Origin: Hirudinaria manillensis
Taxonomy: Eukaryota; Annelida; Clitellata; Hirudinida; Hirudinidae
Length of the DNA stretch: 64,000 bases
Assembly: GCA_034509925.1 (NCBI GenBank)
Contig: CM067531.1
Span: 2,501 to 66,500, forward strand
Direction of reading: 5' to 3'
Shown in pieces: positions 28,401 through 43,528 of this stretch; position 1 is the first letter of the stretch; each line of letters opens with the position of its first letter. The notes under the pieces are model-generated. The model was not told the DNA's origin, did no database searches, and saw only the letters and a list, made by a program, of their open reading frames with translations. A program made the position numbers and the translations under genes.

Positions 28401-30072
28401 TTAAATTTAGTTTGTTATTGTATAGAACAATGCAAATAAAACGTTCTCCCTGCTAAAGTTTATAAAATTGCATAAAATATATATGAACCAGTTTCATCAT
28501 TTACATTAAAAAGCACCATGACATAGTATTTCGAAGATTACAGACTCGAGACTTTTTTTAAAAATTGAATATACAACACACTCCTGAATCACCTTACCTA
28601 TATGCGTATTACCTACTCCAACGTTTAAAGAATCCATAATTTAAAAAAGGAATATTGAATTTTTAAGTAGCTATAATAAATTTTATCTGGTAATCACAAT
28701 TGTTACTATTTAATTGGTTTTGTAGGCTAATTGTAAAATTTACTTTTTAGCCATTAGTGAATTTGCTTAGTACTGTCTGCCTCATCATTGGCTTTTATAA
28801 TGGAATCACTAGTAATAGTATAATATGACCTCTTCATCCATAAATTTATCAAGGTATGAAAAGCTTCACACTTCTGATGCTTATTCAAAGAAATCAACTG
28901 GAAAACATTTATGTGAGCTCAATGACACGAGAGATCCAAAGCCAGACAAATAACCAAACCCTTAGCAAAAGAAATTGACATTATTTATGTGCGAACATCT
29001 TGTCAGTGAAAATAGCTTAAACATCTATTAAAGGCGGCTCAAGATATTAATGAGCAATGATACATAAAATTGGCCATAAAAAACCAAAAATGGAATTAAT
29101 GGATAAAATACTAATTGACCACATTTTATTTACTACATGAGCTAAACACTTTTTATCTGTTTGCTATGAATTCATTGAGTCTCAAATTATTGAATATTAA
29201 CTGACAAGCTGTTGTAAGGTGGTGGACTGTCATTGGTTGAAAAGTTTTCATTAGCATGCACACTGCAGTTCGACGTTTCCAAGCCTTGAAAGAAATATTA
29301 TTTTTATTTCAGGTTGTGTCATTGTTTGATACGCATCTTGATTGTCATGTTCTCGAAAGCAACAAGCAAGTTATTGCGCTAGAGCTCAAAACAGTATTCG
29401 GACCATGGAAGGCATATCAGAAATCTTAATAATGGTGTAATTGTAATAGTTACACAGCATTACACAAATAAACTTATCACTATCATCAACATGACAATTA
29501 ATATCTTTAAAAATTAAAATAAAAAAAAGCAAAACTTTATCAACAGAAATCAATTTTTGAAAATATAGAACATCTAACTTAGGCATTTACCATAAGGGGG
29601 AGGAAGACGTAAGCCCTGACCATTTCTCAGAGTAATGGCCTAATCATGTGATAAAACCCAGTTAAAAATTAATATTAAGAATCCATATCTAGAATCCACA
29701 TAAATTCACTAATTTATTTATTTACTACATTCCAATAACTAATAAGTCCAGTTATATAGCATACATAATATTAACCATAATATGAATTAGTGTTGCTCTT
29801 ATGGTTATAACTTCAAAACCTATTTTCTAACTCCTTCTAATAACTTAAGGCCATCCAGTAGTGATTTTCCAATTCCCTGATGGCACTTGTGGATTGAAAA
29901 TGGGTATTGAACCTTATAACCATTGTCATTATTGCCATGCTAGACAAGCTGCATTGAAGACCACTTATTTGTCAATGAATGCAACATGCAAAAATATTTT
30001 CCCAGAAGTTAGAATTTCTGAATAAAAGATTGCTTCAATCTTCAATTGCTACACGAATAACTTATCATACTA
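25462..30072. other. Intergenic, 4.6 kb, no gene seen
   Basis: AT-rich DNA upstream of the SUEL-CUB receptor and downstream of the WBP1-like gene. A locally GC-richer patch at 27960-28330 includes two copies of AAGGTCAGGTTTA-like sequence (about 28066 and 28237) and a 78-codon frame of no recognisable content. I see no exons with good splice sites and family similarity. Confidence 0.5.
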
Positions 30073-31321
30073 TTAACCTGTATTCATCAAACAATTCTTT
30101 CTTGTAAAACCAAATACCTCAGAATATGATGGTGGATGTGAAACAAATGCTTCTCCCTCAATGCCTCTCACAGTCACACTATGATGAACCATACTGGTCT
30201 GGGTTCTTTCAACAATGCCTGGCACAAGTGTAGGTTGCAGTGTCAGCCTGCTATTGCTCTGAATCAAACCTGAAGCCATTGGATTTCTGTGTGGTATTCT
30301 GGATGACCGAAGGTTTGTAAGAAAATCCCCATGTCTCTGCCAGGTGATTGGCGGGAAATTCTGGATTATCCTGGGCTCAAGAGTTGTTGATGTCGAGAAG
30401 TTTCGAAAGTTGGATGATAAGTAATAAGGATCTAGGGCCGACCATATTAAACTTCTTGTGCTGACAAAGCGAGTCCTATACCTGCTCCTCCAATAAGCAC
30501 AGATACCAGTGCAGATCATAAGAATGAAAATTGTCAGAAACCTGAAGCATACATCTTCAATATCTGCTACCATAGTATTTGGACAAAAACTTCACAAATT
30601 AGCAGCATCCTACTAAAAATATAAAAAAATATATCCAAACACATGCTGAGTGAACAATAATTGTGTGTCAGTGAACCCTAGTAATTATGTATCGTGTCCC
30701 TAACACATAGATAGCTATGTAGTTATGTTCACATACTTGCCTTTATTACTTCACTAACACTTACTCTATGAAAGAATCTGAAATTCTGTTTACTATAAAT
30801 TATAAAACACACTACTTCCATTCCCCAACACATGAGTTCAAAATCACAAATTATACCTACCAGAGTTTTGTTTAACTTTAAAATAAAATAGTAAATGAAG
30901 TCTTTGGCCCACCAAAAAAACCAGAGATTCCATATAGCAAACTTTTCTGATGTTAACTTTCTGATGTCAGGCCTCAAGTGTATAAAAGTGCAGCATGCAC
31001 CCCCTTCCATACAGCATTTCTGATTTGGCGGGCAACTTTCGGAACGAAAAATTATGTACATATTAAATATCTTAATAAAGCACTAAAATATTTTTTGTGG
31101 TATAGATTCTCACGGTTTCCCAAAGCCTGGGCAATCTTCGTCGTCAGCCTTAAAAGTAAAATTACTATTAATGCCTTTGGCAAGTCTAAACACTTTTGAA
31201 AATAACTTATTAAGTCTGTCTAAATACTTTTGAAATTAGTTAAACTCACATTAGGTCTAATACATTAACAACCCACTTTCACAAGATTCAAGAACACCAC
31301 AAAAGCAAAAATTGAATCCAT
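30073..31321 (-). CDS. WBP1/VOPP1-like small cysteine-rich membrane protein
   Basis: Complement of exons 31277-31321, 31114-31148, 30913-31035 and 30073-30541; the phases close to 223 residues. A signal peptide (MDSIFAFVVFLNLVK) is followed by a short cysteine-rich ectodomain (CPGFGKPCPPNQKCC, then GGACC). A membrane segment begins WNLWFFWFLTIF, the aromatic-rich start typical of WBP1, WBP1L and VOPP1. The cytoplasmic tail has one PPxY motif (HPPSYSEV) about 15 residues from the end. In relatives such motifs bind WW domains of Nedd4-type ligases or WWOX. The tail is Ser/Thr/Arg-rich and shorter than vertebrate WBP1. Exons 1 and 2 are tiny and are assigned by phase and splice signals, so the N-terminus is less certain. 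The gene is divergent from NDUFB8. Confidence 0.7.
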
Positions 31322-31608
31322 CAACACGGCTCGTCCAGAGTCGACAATGTTAGTAAGATGCTAAATACAAATCCTGTCTTTATAAACGTATTCATAAAAC
31401 TAAAAAAATTAAAGTATGTGATAAAAATTAATACATTATGTAAAAATTTAAATTCAATGGACTTTACACTTAAAATATTTTCATAGCACCAAGATTGTAC
31501 AGTGCAACATAAAAATTATCAATTATTCAATTAATATTCAATCCAACTTTTTTTCTTATTGACATCTTATTCTTCCCTCGACACCGATCTTACGGGAAAA
31601 CATTAAAC
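31322..31608. promoter_or_regulatory. Divergent promoter region, WBP1-like / NDUFB8
   Basis: Only 287 bases separate the two opposed start codons, so the promoters of both genes must lie here or overlap. The sequence is AT-rich with no clear TATA placement. Confidence 0.55.
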
Positions 31609-32801
31609 ATGTCGCTTGTGTTTCGTGGTGTGGCTAAGTCTCCCTTGAAGGGTCTATGGATATTATCTAGAAATGTTCCTCTATGCTATCTTGCTGTCAG
31701 AAATGCTGGGCGTAAGTGTCTCTATTCTAATACAATGCATCTGAATAACTCTGTTGACCTTGATGGTCTTACTGTTGGCCCATATAACCTTTAAGATATA
31801 GTTATTCTGTAGCACTAGGTGAATTAAATATTTAATTTTTGAAAGATTGGAACAAGGATTGGAAGCCAGGACCCTATCCCAAAACAGAAGAAGAAAGGAG
31901 GGCTGCTGCCAAAAAGTACAATTTGATACCTGAAGACTATGAGCCATACGACGATAAAGATGGCATGGGTTATGGTGATTATCCTAAGCTTCCCTTAATA
32001 AGTGCTGAGGGTAAGGATCCTTACCGTCATTGGGACATACCTCATTTAAAGAAGAATTATGGAGAGCCTGTAAGTTTCAATAAATGCATTTGCTAAATAA
32101 ATACCTCCTTATTGTATCACAACAAGGCTTTCACCTAAAAGATGCTAAAAGTTTTCATTTTGAAAATTGGGTCAAAGAGAGACATGAAGATGTAATAAGA
32201 TTTGAAATTTAATCCTTCATTTGTGACACTCCTAGTTACATGTTGATGGGGACATTCTTACTGAAGATAAATGGAGTCCAGACACCAAAAGATATTACAG
32301 CGAGTAAAATCATTTAATTTATGTGTTGTAAGCTTTACCTAAATCTTCATTTCCTAGCTTCTAATTTATTTGTGTGGATAGTGACAAATTATTGCTTTAT
32401 CTCATTTTATTTGCATGTTTGCCTTTGAGAATTTGCTAAGAAATTTCATCCTGACCCATTTCCTTATTTATTGTCTAACAAATCAAATTGTCACAATCTA
32501 GAATATTTTTGTTTATTGAACAAAAAATGTAATTATGCCATGATTTTTACCTTATTCACCACTAACATTTCAGCTGGGTGATGCTCAGGAAATTTCTGAT
32601 GGCTTGTGGAGGAATGGCACTGTTTCTTTGGTTGGGCCCTGAAGATGGTTTAATTAGGGACTTAGTAAGGATTTTGTAACTATCATTTCTTTAAGCAGCC
32701 TAACTTATGATTTTCATTCACAGAAACCAAAGCAGATCTGGTCACCAGGTGTCGTCCATTACAGCTTTGATCTTGAAGGGTCTGCTGGAGATCACCACTA
32801 A
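31609..32801 (+). CDS. NDUFB8: NADH:ubiquinone oxidoreductase subunit B8 (complex I)
   Basis: Exons 31609-31711, 31846-32069, 32236-32303, 32574-32664 and 32724-32801, 187 residues. It is an accessory subunit of the membrane arm of mitochondrial complex I. The N-terminus is basic and Ser/Arg-rich, fitting a mitochondrial presequence. The family core is plain: [39 protein letters not shown] single membrane segment lies in exon 4 (about residues 134-150, [16 protein letters not shown]). The C-terminus ends [14 protein letters not shown], matching the human VVHYEI region with a short extension. Length is close to human (186). All introns are short, about 90-270 bp. Confidence 0.95.
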
Positions 32802-32853
32802 ATACAACTTTTTTACTTTTGAATAAGTCTTCAAATGCTTTTATCAGTGAGGA

Positions 32854-32859
32854 AATAAA
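32854..32859 (+). promoter_or_regulatory. NDUFB8 polyadenylation signal
   Basis: AATAAA 53 bases after the stop codon, followed by an A-rich stretch. The next gene on this strand starts coding at 33133, so the 3' end must lie within about 270 bases. Confidence 0.6.
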
Positions 32860-33132
32860 AAAAAGTTTAGTTCGTCTCACTCTAAAACGTCTCGATAAGC
32901 TTTTAACCGTGCAATTATTTGCAGCAAAACAAAGCTAGAATAGTCTGTGTGAGAGCTATCCGAATATTCCGAGGGGGGTACTGCAGGAAATTCGCGCTCT
33001 GAGTCGTTTAGGATGATGTGGTCTTATCTCCGTTAGGCCGCTTTCGAGACAAAAAACTTGGCGTCCCATGTGGAGTGAGATAACGACAGGTTTAAGGCCT
33101 CTAAATTGTTACTAAAAGGTTAATTTTGAGTA

Positions 33133-36100
33133 ATGGCAGGGACTCAAGAGTTTACATCATCCCAAGGTAAGACCGGATATCTGCGTCAATTTATGTGTAC
33201 GGTAGTTCTAGTAAATAGTTTTATTGATCATTCTACTCTGATTCGAACGTCGAAACCTTGGATGGACCCGGAAACAAATTGTCGCGATTTAGTTGTAGAT
33301 TTGCAGGGGTTCGGCATTAGTTTTTGTTTTTAATATTTTGGGTATTTAATCTTCAGTTTCTAATAAACTAGAGGATGGATTACGCTTTTATGCCCTACAG
33401 CAGAAAGAAGACGGAATCTGAATCTGCCATTTCCTCCAAATTTTCATGCAGTATCAATGCAGACATCTCATTCCTTCACCACTCTTGAACACCTTCGACT
33501 CCCCACACAACTGTTAGTGAATTATATTATGGGCAAATGATTTCATAATGCAAACAAGCATTATTTTATGTGCCTTGCACATAGATTTGGGATGCAAAAG
33601 TGCTCTGGTAGACATAAATATACTACACTTTTATATCCATATCATTATAAATAACAAAATGGATATTAGTTTCAACTACCAAATATACCAACAAAAATGA
33701 GATGTGTTTTTTTTTGTGGTAAATGCTATAGCTGGATTTTAACCAATTGTTGTTTTGCTTATAAGCTCAGTGAAACTTACTATGTAATACAAATATTTTT
33801 TTTAGTGAAAGGATTCAGTCAAGGAGTCTAGATTGTGCAGGGAAACTTCAAATATCACCAGATCTGGTGAGCTTTACTATTTGCCAGAGCAGCATGCTTC
33901 TCTTCTTTTTCAAATATAATTATAAATGTGATGTGTGTGTCATTCTCACCAGTAAATATGTCCACTTATTCTGATAGCATATATTCATTGCAACAAGAAT
34001 GCTTTTAATTTGAACTCCATCAATACATTTATTTATTATTTTCTAAAGATTATCAAGTAGATTATTCAGTAGAAAATATTGGAAATTCAAAAAGTTTGCA
34101 TACTTTTTAAAAAAACAATTATATTTTAATAAACCTTGATTTGAAAAGATTATAAATCAAAAGGATTTTTAAAATAAAGCCTGATTGTGACTTTTGATAC
34201 ATAAATGGTAGCTGTATTTGTCTAAAGACAGATGTCAGGACATTTTTATAAGGCCATTTCAATGAGACACTTTGTGGAATAAGATGGGTTGATTTAAGTA
34301 ACGACTAATGCTTTTATTGCCATTTGAGCCAAAATTTGTGCCTAAATCAATCATAATTCAGTTACCACCCTTAGTATATGCCTTGCCTTCGGAAATCCTT
34401 ATAGAACTGCTATATTGGTTTGCAGGTTGGCTGAATGATTAGCATAATGGCATCATTCACAATGTATGTTTAATATCAATCATGCATCTACAAGAAATTC
34501 CAGCAGCTCCATTGGGAGGAGCATTTTGTAAAGTTATATCTCTGGATGTTCTTAGATGACTAGGGGTGCAATACACAATTATAATTATTGTAACATTTGT
34601 TCATTCTGAGTGGGCTCCTTCCAGTCACTTTGCTAGGTAAAACTAAAAAGAGAAACCAAAGACTGTTTAAAGGGGACATTTGACTATTTATATATTAATA
34701 TTTTTCAGTCTTTTTTGTTTCTCAATCAAATCCAAAAATAAACATGCTTTTTACTAACTTGGGAACAGAGACATAAAATTGGCATTCCAACTCAGTAAAA
34801 TTTTCAAAAGTCTGTTACATCGTAGTACTTGAGTCGAGCGCCCTATCTCTAATATTGAAAGAATAAATAATTGTTTTTAATACTTACAAGATATGTGCAA
34901 TGAATTACCTCTTTGTGGACTGGCTTTAACTTTGCTAATTAGGTATGCGCGGAAAGCAGTTTCTCAGTAATTGATATAATTAAAAAGCAAAGAATGTGCC
35001 TGGAAGATAAGAAATTAGAATGCTGCTTCCATATTGCAACATCATTCATACCAGATCTTAAGGAAGCAATGACAATTTTCATATTTTGCAATAGATCATG
35101 TGAAGTTATATTAAATATAACTTTATGGAAATAAGATTATTTTGTGGGTTCAACTTAAAAACTTATAGTTTCTATCTACTTATTGACTTGTGTAATTAGT
35201 AAGTTTAGCAGTTTAGTTATACTTCCATCACAAAATGTGACTATATTTAATAATTAAATTTAACTTATTTAAGTTTTTTTTAAGTTGAATTAAACTAAAA
35301 GATGTTTGAATGCAAGAAACTGGAACATTGTGTGCATTCCAGTGATAAATGACAACTAGTAATTCCTTTTAAACCTGCCTCTCGGACACAAATCACAAAA
35401 ACAAATTTGGCCCTTTATAAAATTTAATTAAACATCCCTGTTCTGGAATAACTTTAAGTTGTGACAAATATTTTACTATTATTTTCCAATTTCATCTTTT
35501 AAAAATTTAATAGTGAAATTCTTGTCCCTATAGAAATATGACTTTTCGGCCGAAGACTTAATAGATCAGGGTGAAATAGGAAGGGGTGCATATGGTACTG
35601 TCAATCAGGTTCTTCACAAACAGAGTGGCATTGTCATGGCTGTTAAGGTGTGTTAGTGATGCTTACTAGTAAATTTAAATATAAAGATTTATATAACTCT
35701 AGTTGACAAATTAAAAAAAATTTTAGCCACAAATTGCAATGACAACTAGAAGTTGAAATAAATGTTACTATATAAGATTATGCAAACATTATACATTAGT
35801 GCTGTTGCTGATTGGAGAATTGTTATCATCTTTACACAACTGCTAATGTGATAGTTTGGGATTACAATTTGTGTTAAAGGAAAAGATAATCACATTTATA
35901 CTGTTTTTTAGTAATGCATAACGTGCATTATTTGTAGAGGATAAGATCTACAGTAGATGAGAAAGGACAGAAGAAGCTTCTCATGGACCTTGAAGTGGTA
36001 ATGAAGAGCAGTGACTGTCCCTACATTGTCCAGTTTTATGGTGCTCTTTTTAAGGAGGTTAAGAATTATAGTTGTAGTTCACTCACTGTAGTGTAGAGCA

Positions 36101-39100
36101 CTACAAGATATGTTGATAACACTACACAATGCAACCATTCACAATTATTGTCACATGCAGCTAACTTGCACATCAAGCAATATCATCTTGACTTTCATAA
36201 ACCTTACAATTAATCTATTGATTTAAGTATGATCAAATCATTAACAGGTACAAATTCAATTGCATTACAATTTTGCTCATTAGTACCAAGAATCTAATTG
36301 TTTAAAATTGTATTTTATTGGGAGAAATGTTTGAATTCAAGAATTTTTGCTTTGGCAGGGTGATTGCTGGATTTGCATGGAACTGATGTCTATCTCTCTG
36401 GATAAATTTTACAAGTTTGTTCATAAATCTCTCAAGCAAGCAATACCTGAGAATGTCTTGGGAAAGCTCACTGTTGCTGTGAGTTTCTGGTGATAAGGTT
36501 TCCTGTATTACAGATAAATAGTTAGGAATGTGGAGATGATGACGATTATGAAGACAGTAATTATAATAGCAACAACAACAAAAATAAATATAAATTATAA
36601 AATATAAATACTAAAATGCTATAAACTACTACAAATATGTTTCTCCATTGCATTCTTTTTCAAAATGTATTTCTGAGTGTAATGAAAACTAGAAATGTTT
36701 AGAATACCTTCACTTACCTTGAACTGCAATTATACATTATTGCCATCACCTTTGATTCCTACCTCTTCTTCTAACCACAACCTCTAAATAATCAAATAAT
36801 TTGATGTATTCCCATCTACATCAATATGATGATATCTGATAGTTAGTCTTGCCTAGTTTTTTCTAGTTGGAGTTCTTCACTTCTCTTCTTATCCTCTCCT
36901 TATTATATCCAAAACAACCTTACCCACAACAATGCAAGCCTCTCTATTTCCCTTTATTTAATCCACCTGCATTGCTCTACCAATCAACATTGCATCTTCA
37001 AAATTTGTCTCATTCATCACCAAACACCCGATGACCTTCTTTCCTAACCATTGAGTACCTGCTTGTCATTCTGAATTTTTTCTGAGCATGCAAATTTAAT
37101 AAAATTAACTAAATTCTACATTGATAAAGATGCTGTGGCAATTTTCTTGAGTTCACAAGAAATGTGTTGGTTGCTAAGTTTTGTCCATTGTGGTTCCTCT
37201 TGCTATGAGTAGATCAAAGACTTAAGATATTAAAAGATATTTTTTAACATCAGTGATGATGGAATTTAAGTTAATAGTTATTTTTAACACCAAATAAATT
37301 TTTTTAAAAGTATAGAAATGTAATTAAAAGAGACACCAGTAGAAAAGAAATGTAGTAGAGAATTATCTGTTCCATGACAGAGATGACAATGGGTAACATG
37401 CAAAAGAGATATTAAAAAATGATGCATGTGATTAGAAGTCTGAAATAAATACTTTCATCATGTTCAGGCAACACGTATAAAGCATTAAATTTGGTGAATG
37501 GTATAAAGCAAGGCTAAGTGAGCTTAATAAGATTACCTACAAAGTTATTGAGAGAAATTTTATGTGCAATTCTCATAATTTTATAAAAATATCTAATTGT
37601 ATTTTATAAGGATTTTGATGATGACACTCTTTCTGACAATGGATTTCTATCTTATATTAACCAGATGCTGAAGGCATTGATATACTTGAAGGAAAAGCTA
37701 AAGATAATCCACAGAGGTAGGGTTTGTAGTTAATTTAAACTGCTTATATACATTTTCTGTAAGGTTATGATTATTAATGTTTATTGAGACTTCTCTAAGA
37801 CATGAAATGAATTGCTGTTCAATCATGAACTCTAAATTCCTAGACATCAAACCATCAAACATATTGTTGGATCGCAATGGGGCCATCAAATTATGTGACT
37901 TTGGCATCAGTGGACAGTTGGTAGACTCCATTGCCAAAACGCAGGATGCTGGCTGCAGACCATATATGGCGGTTTGTTTTCATAAGCATTCAAATTGATT
38001 TTGAAATATGACGCTGCATGACATGTGAGTTGGTTGAACGGGTTGCATCTGTGGGCCGACAGCAATAGTCATATTAAGTTGGCTAGATAGCACTCTCATA
38101 GATAGGATACAAATCTCATACAAATGCCCTTCAGGGGTTGTTAATCTAAGGCATGCCCATGGGATTTTGGCATGCCCACTGATTTTTGTTGGCACGAGGA
38201 AGGCCCCCAAAATATACCAATCATTTTTAAAAACTCTGCAAGACAAGCCAAAACTGCTTAGGTTGTCTTAACAACTTCATTTATTTTATTGATTTCTATT
38301 TAATCAAATGATGAAAGTTAGCTCTCTAGTGAAGAAGTTTGATTATATTTTTTACTGTGTTGTCAAACATAAATTGAAGATAAAGAAAATAAGAGGCATG
38401 CTAAGTGATTTATAAAAACTTTGGTAACATCTCATCAAAGGGTCAGTGACCCCTACCTTCATGCACTATTCCAAGAATTTATATGAAACTTTGAAATTTA
38501 TGAATTGTTTATAAATTTGAATCTATGTGCAAATTTGCATCTTCTAAAATCTGGGTTTGATTCTTTTCTTTAGCCCGAAAGGATCGATCCAACTAGGTCA
38601 AGCAAAGGTTATGATGTGAGATCAGATGTGTGGAGCCTAGGCATTACATTGGTTTGTGACATGACTATCTCTTGACATTAATCACAGGGTAACAGCAGTT
38701 GCAATTGACTATGATTTTTGGATTAGTCCATGATTTCATTTAATTTCCATCAAAACCTCGTAATCATTTGTGCTTCTGAAAATGAATGCCTATTTAGAGA
38801 AGGAGATTTTACAAATTTTCAGTACGAAGTATCTACTGGAATTTATCCATATCCAAATTGGAAGACATTATTTGAGCAACTCAGTAGGGTCTTAGATGAA
38901 CCTTCACCACAGCTCAGCCTTGAAGACCATAGGTTCTCACCAGAATTCATCAATTTTGTTAATACCTGGTGGGATTTTTTTTTATATTCTTCCTACAATA
39001 AATTTGAAATGAGTGTAAATGTTTTTGATGCCAGTCTTAAATTTGTTTCAGTTTAATAAAGGAATATCAGCAAAGACCAAAATACAATAAACTTGTTGTG

Positions 39101-39295
39101 AGTAGCCTTGACTTATTGACCAGTTCCTAATTTGTAACAAAAAATTGAGCTAGCATCCAATTGTAGCAAGAGCCCTTCATCAAACGATATGAAACTTCAC
39201 AAGTGGACGTCGCTGGTTACGTGGACATGATTCTCCGTTGCATGCCACAGGATGCCGAAGGAATAAATCCTGGTCTAGATAATTACTACCTCTGA
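33133..39295 (+). CDS. MAP2K4: MAP kinase kinase 4 (JNK-pathway kinase)
   Basis: Exons 33133-33166, 33401-33512, 33806-33866, 35534-35647, 35938-36057, 36359-36478, 37665-37716, 37844-37971, 38574-38651, 38823-38968, 39052-39097 and 39167-39295; phases close to 379 residues. It is a dual-specificity kinase that activates JNK (and p38 in some contexts). An N-terminal docking site RRRNLNLPF (14-22) matches the D-site of MKK4. Catalytic features: [11 protein letters not shown] (82-92), Lys107 in MAVK, HRD (203-205), DFG (223-225), activation-loop Ser233 and Thr237 in DSIAKT, and APERIDP. The C-terminal DVD docking region (about 335-360) is present. It is closer to MKK4 than to MKK3/6 or MKK7 by the ESFDVWS-free activation region and the [14 protein letters not shown] phrase. 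Intron 3 holds a hAT fragment. Confidence 0.95.
34943..35080 (+). mobile_element. hAT transposase C-terminal fragment
   Basis: A 46-codon stretch in MKK4 intron 3 ([20 protein letters not shown], later [12 protein letters not shown]) resembles the dimerisation tail of hAT transposases of the ZBED5/SCAND3 type, where C-E-x-x-FS-V-x-x-I-K and L-R-I-A-T are typical. A stop codon lies directly upstream and no further transposase sequence is recognisable, so this is a dead remnant. Confidence 0.6.
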
Positions 39296-40160
39296 CGTTG
39301 TAAAATTGGCAAGCCTTATCCTTGTCCACCAGTTCTTTACATGCCTGAAGTTTGGCTGATGCTTAAGTTGAGTTACTGCCACTCATTTCCTTTATAATGT
39401 GGCAGTTGTCTATTTTTAAAAAAATCCCATAAAAAGCTAAGCGTGCCAGTTATGTCCTTAAATCCAATATGGGTCCGCCAAACTCCAACCTTGGTCGGCA
39501 TACTCTGCAAAAACTGCAATAGCTTAAACCTACTAGTTGCTTCAAGTTAGAATAGCTTGCTCTACCTTCTATTATCATGTAAATCTCCTACGTCTTTCAT
39601 TCTGTTGGCTGATTTTTTTCATTGTTCTGCAGTGTGGTTGAAAATGGATTTTAAGTTAATTGCCTTAACCCAATAAATAACCATTTTGCCAAATTTTACC
39701 TAGCAGGTGCCTCTTCAAGCCATAACATGATTCTTCTATTCCTTGTTTCCAACAAGCTTAACACTATTCACAAAGAAATTATATGGCAATTGCAAAGGGT
39801 CGCCAATTTGAAATAATATGGTATATAAATGCATGTGCAAACACTTGATTCTTGGAGAATTTTCTGAAAAAAATCAACTTTTTGCATTCTGCCTTGGTCC
39901 ATTGGTAAAGCCCAACATAGGAAATTGCAAATGCATTGTGACTGGACTTGGCTGCTGTGTGATTTATTTGTATAGATGTGGGGCATCACCGCAAATCTAA
40001 GACCGAGCAAACAAACTCATTTAAGTCTGCCATAAACTTTCTCAAGAAAAGGAGAAACAAAGATACAGCAATTAAAAATTTGAAAACGAGAATCAGTTTA
40101 TCAAACACAACCTTTCAATGAATAAACGATGTTTTAAAAAATCTTTTTGCCTAATCAGTG
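39296..40160. other. Convergent intergenic region (MKK4 3' side)
   Basis: Presumed MKK4 3' untranslated region; a possible AATAAA lies at 39672-39677. No gene is recognised. Confidence 0.5.
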
Positions 40161-40583
40161 CTGGAGTTATGTAAAGACATTCATAATCCACCTGTTATAA
40201 TTCCTGATGGCCTAAGTTTCAATACCATATTGCCAACCGTTAAAGTTCAGCTCGTGTTTTGGATAGAGCTTTCAGATATAGGCAGAAATCCACATAATTT
40301 GCTACATTTAGACATGGTAAGCTTTTAATATTACGCTATGAAGACCAGCAAGAACCAGAATTCCTCAAATCTTATATTTCTACCACAAATAAACTAGCTC
40401 TCTTATCTATAAACTTAACCCAAACCTGATGGCCCAAATGAAAATTTATCTGAAACTTTTAGTGATCTTCGAAACTTGATATATAAATGTGAGGAAGATG
40501 TAAAAGTATGGATGACTTTAGTGCAAGTAATTCTGGATAAGTTAAATTTCCCATTAAAACAAAAAGCAGCAATCAGAAATTAA
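40161..40583 (+). pseudogene. Possible decayed coding segment, family unknown
   Basis: Three adjoining open stretches read like protein. 40161-40316 contains HNPPVIIPDGLSFN and VQLVFWIELSD and ends at ATG|GTAAGC. 40325-40426 contains YEDQQEPEFLKSYIS and is in another frame. 40428-40583 contains NLIYKCEEDVKVWMTLVQV and is back in the first frame. A GT...AG pair could remove 40317-40348, but 32 bp is too short for a normal intron, and a one-base shift near 40427 is still needed. This fits a damaged gene or retrocopy, although chance cannot be excluded. I do not recognise the family. Confidence 0.3.
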
Positions 40584-40670
40584 GAAAGGGAGGAATTGGA
40601 GAGATAGCTCAGATTCTGCAAAACCATGTTAATAAAATTATAGCACTAAAAGTACGTAAAGATGAGAGAT

Positions 40671-40676
40671 TTTATT
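40671..40676 (-). promoter_or_regulatory. SKP1 polyadenylation signal
   Basis: AATAAA on the minus strand, only 11 bases beyond the SKP1 stop codon, implying a very short 3' untranslated region if used. Confidence 0.5.
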
Positions 40677-40687
40677 GCCGTTCGTTT

Positions 40688-43528
<2,841 letters not shown>

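Noticed and set aside
39768..40010. Opposed frames of 80 and 60 codons between MKK4 and SKP1
   Set aside because: No recognisable content on either strand and no splice support.
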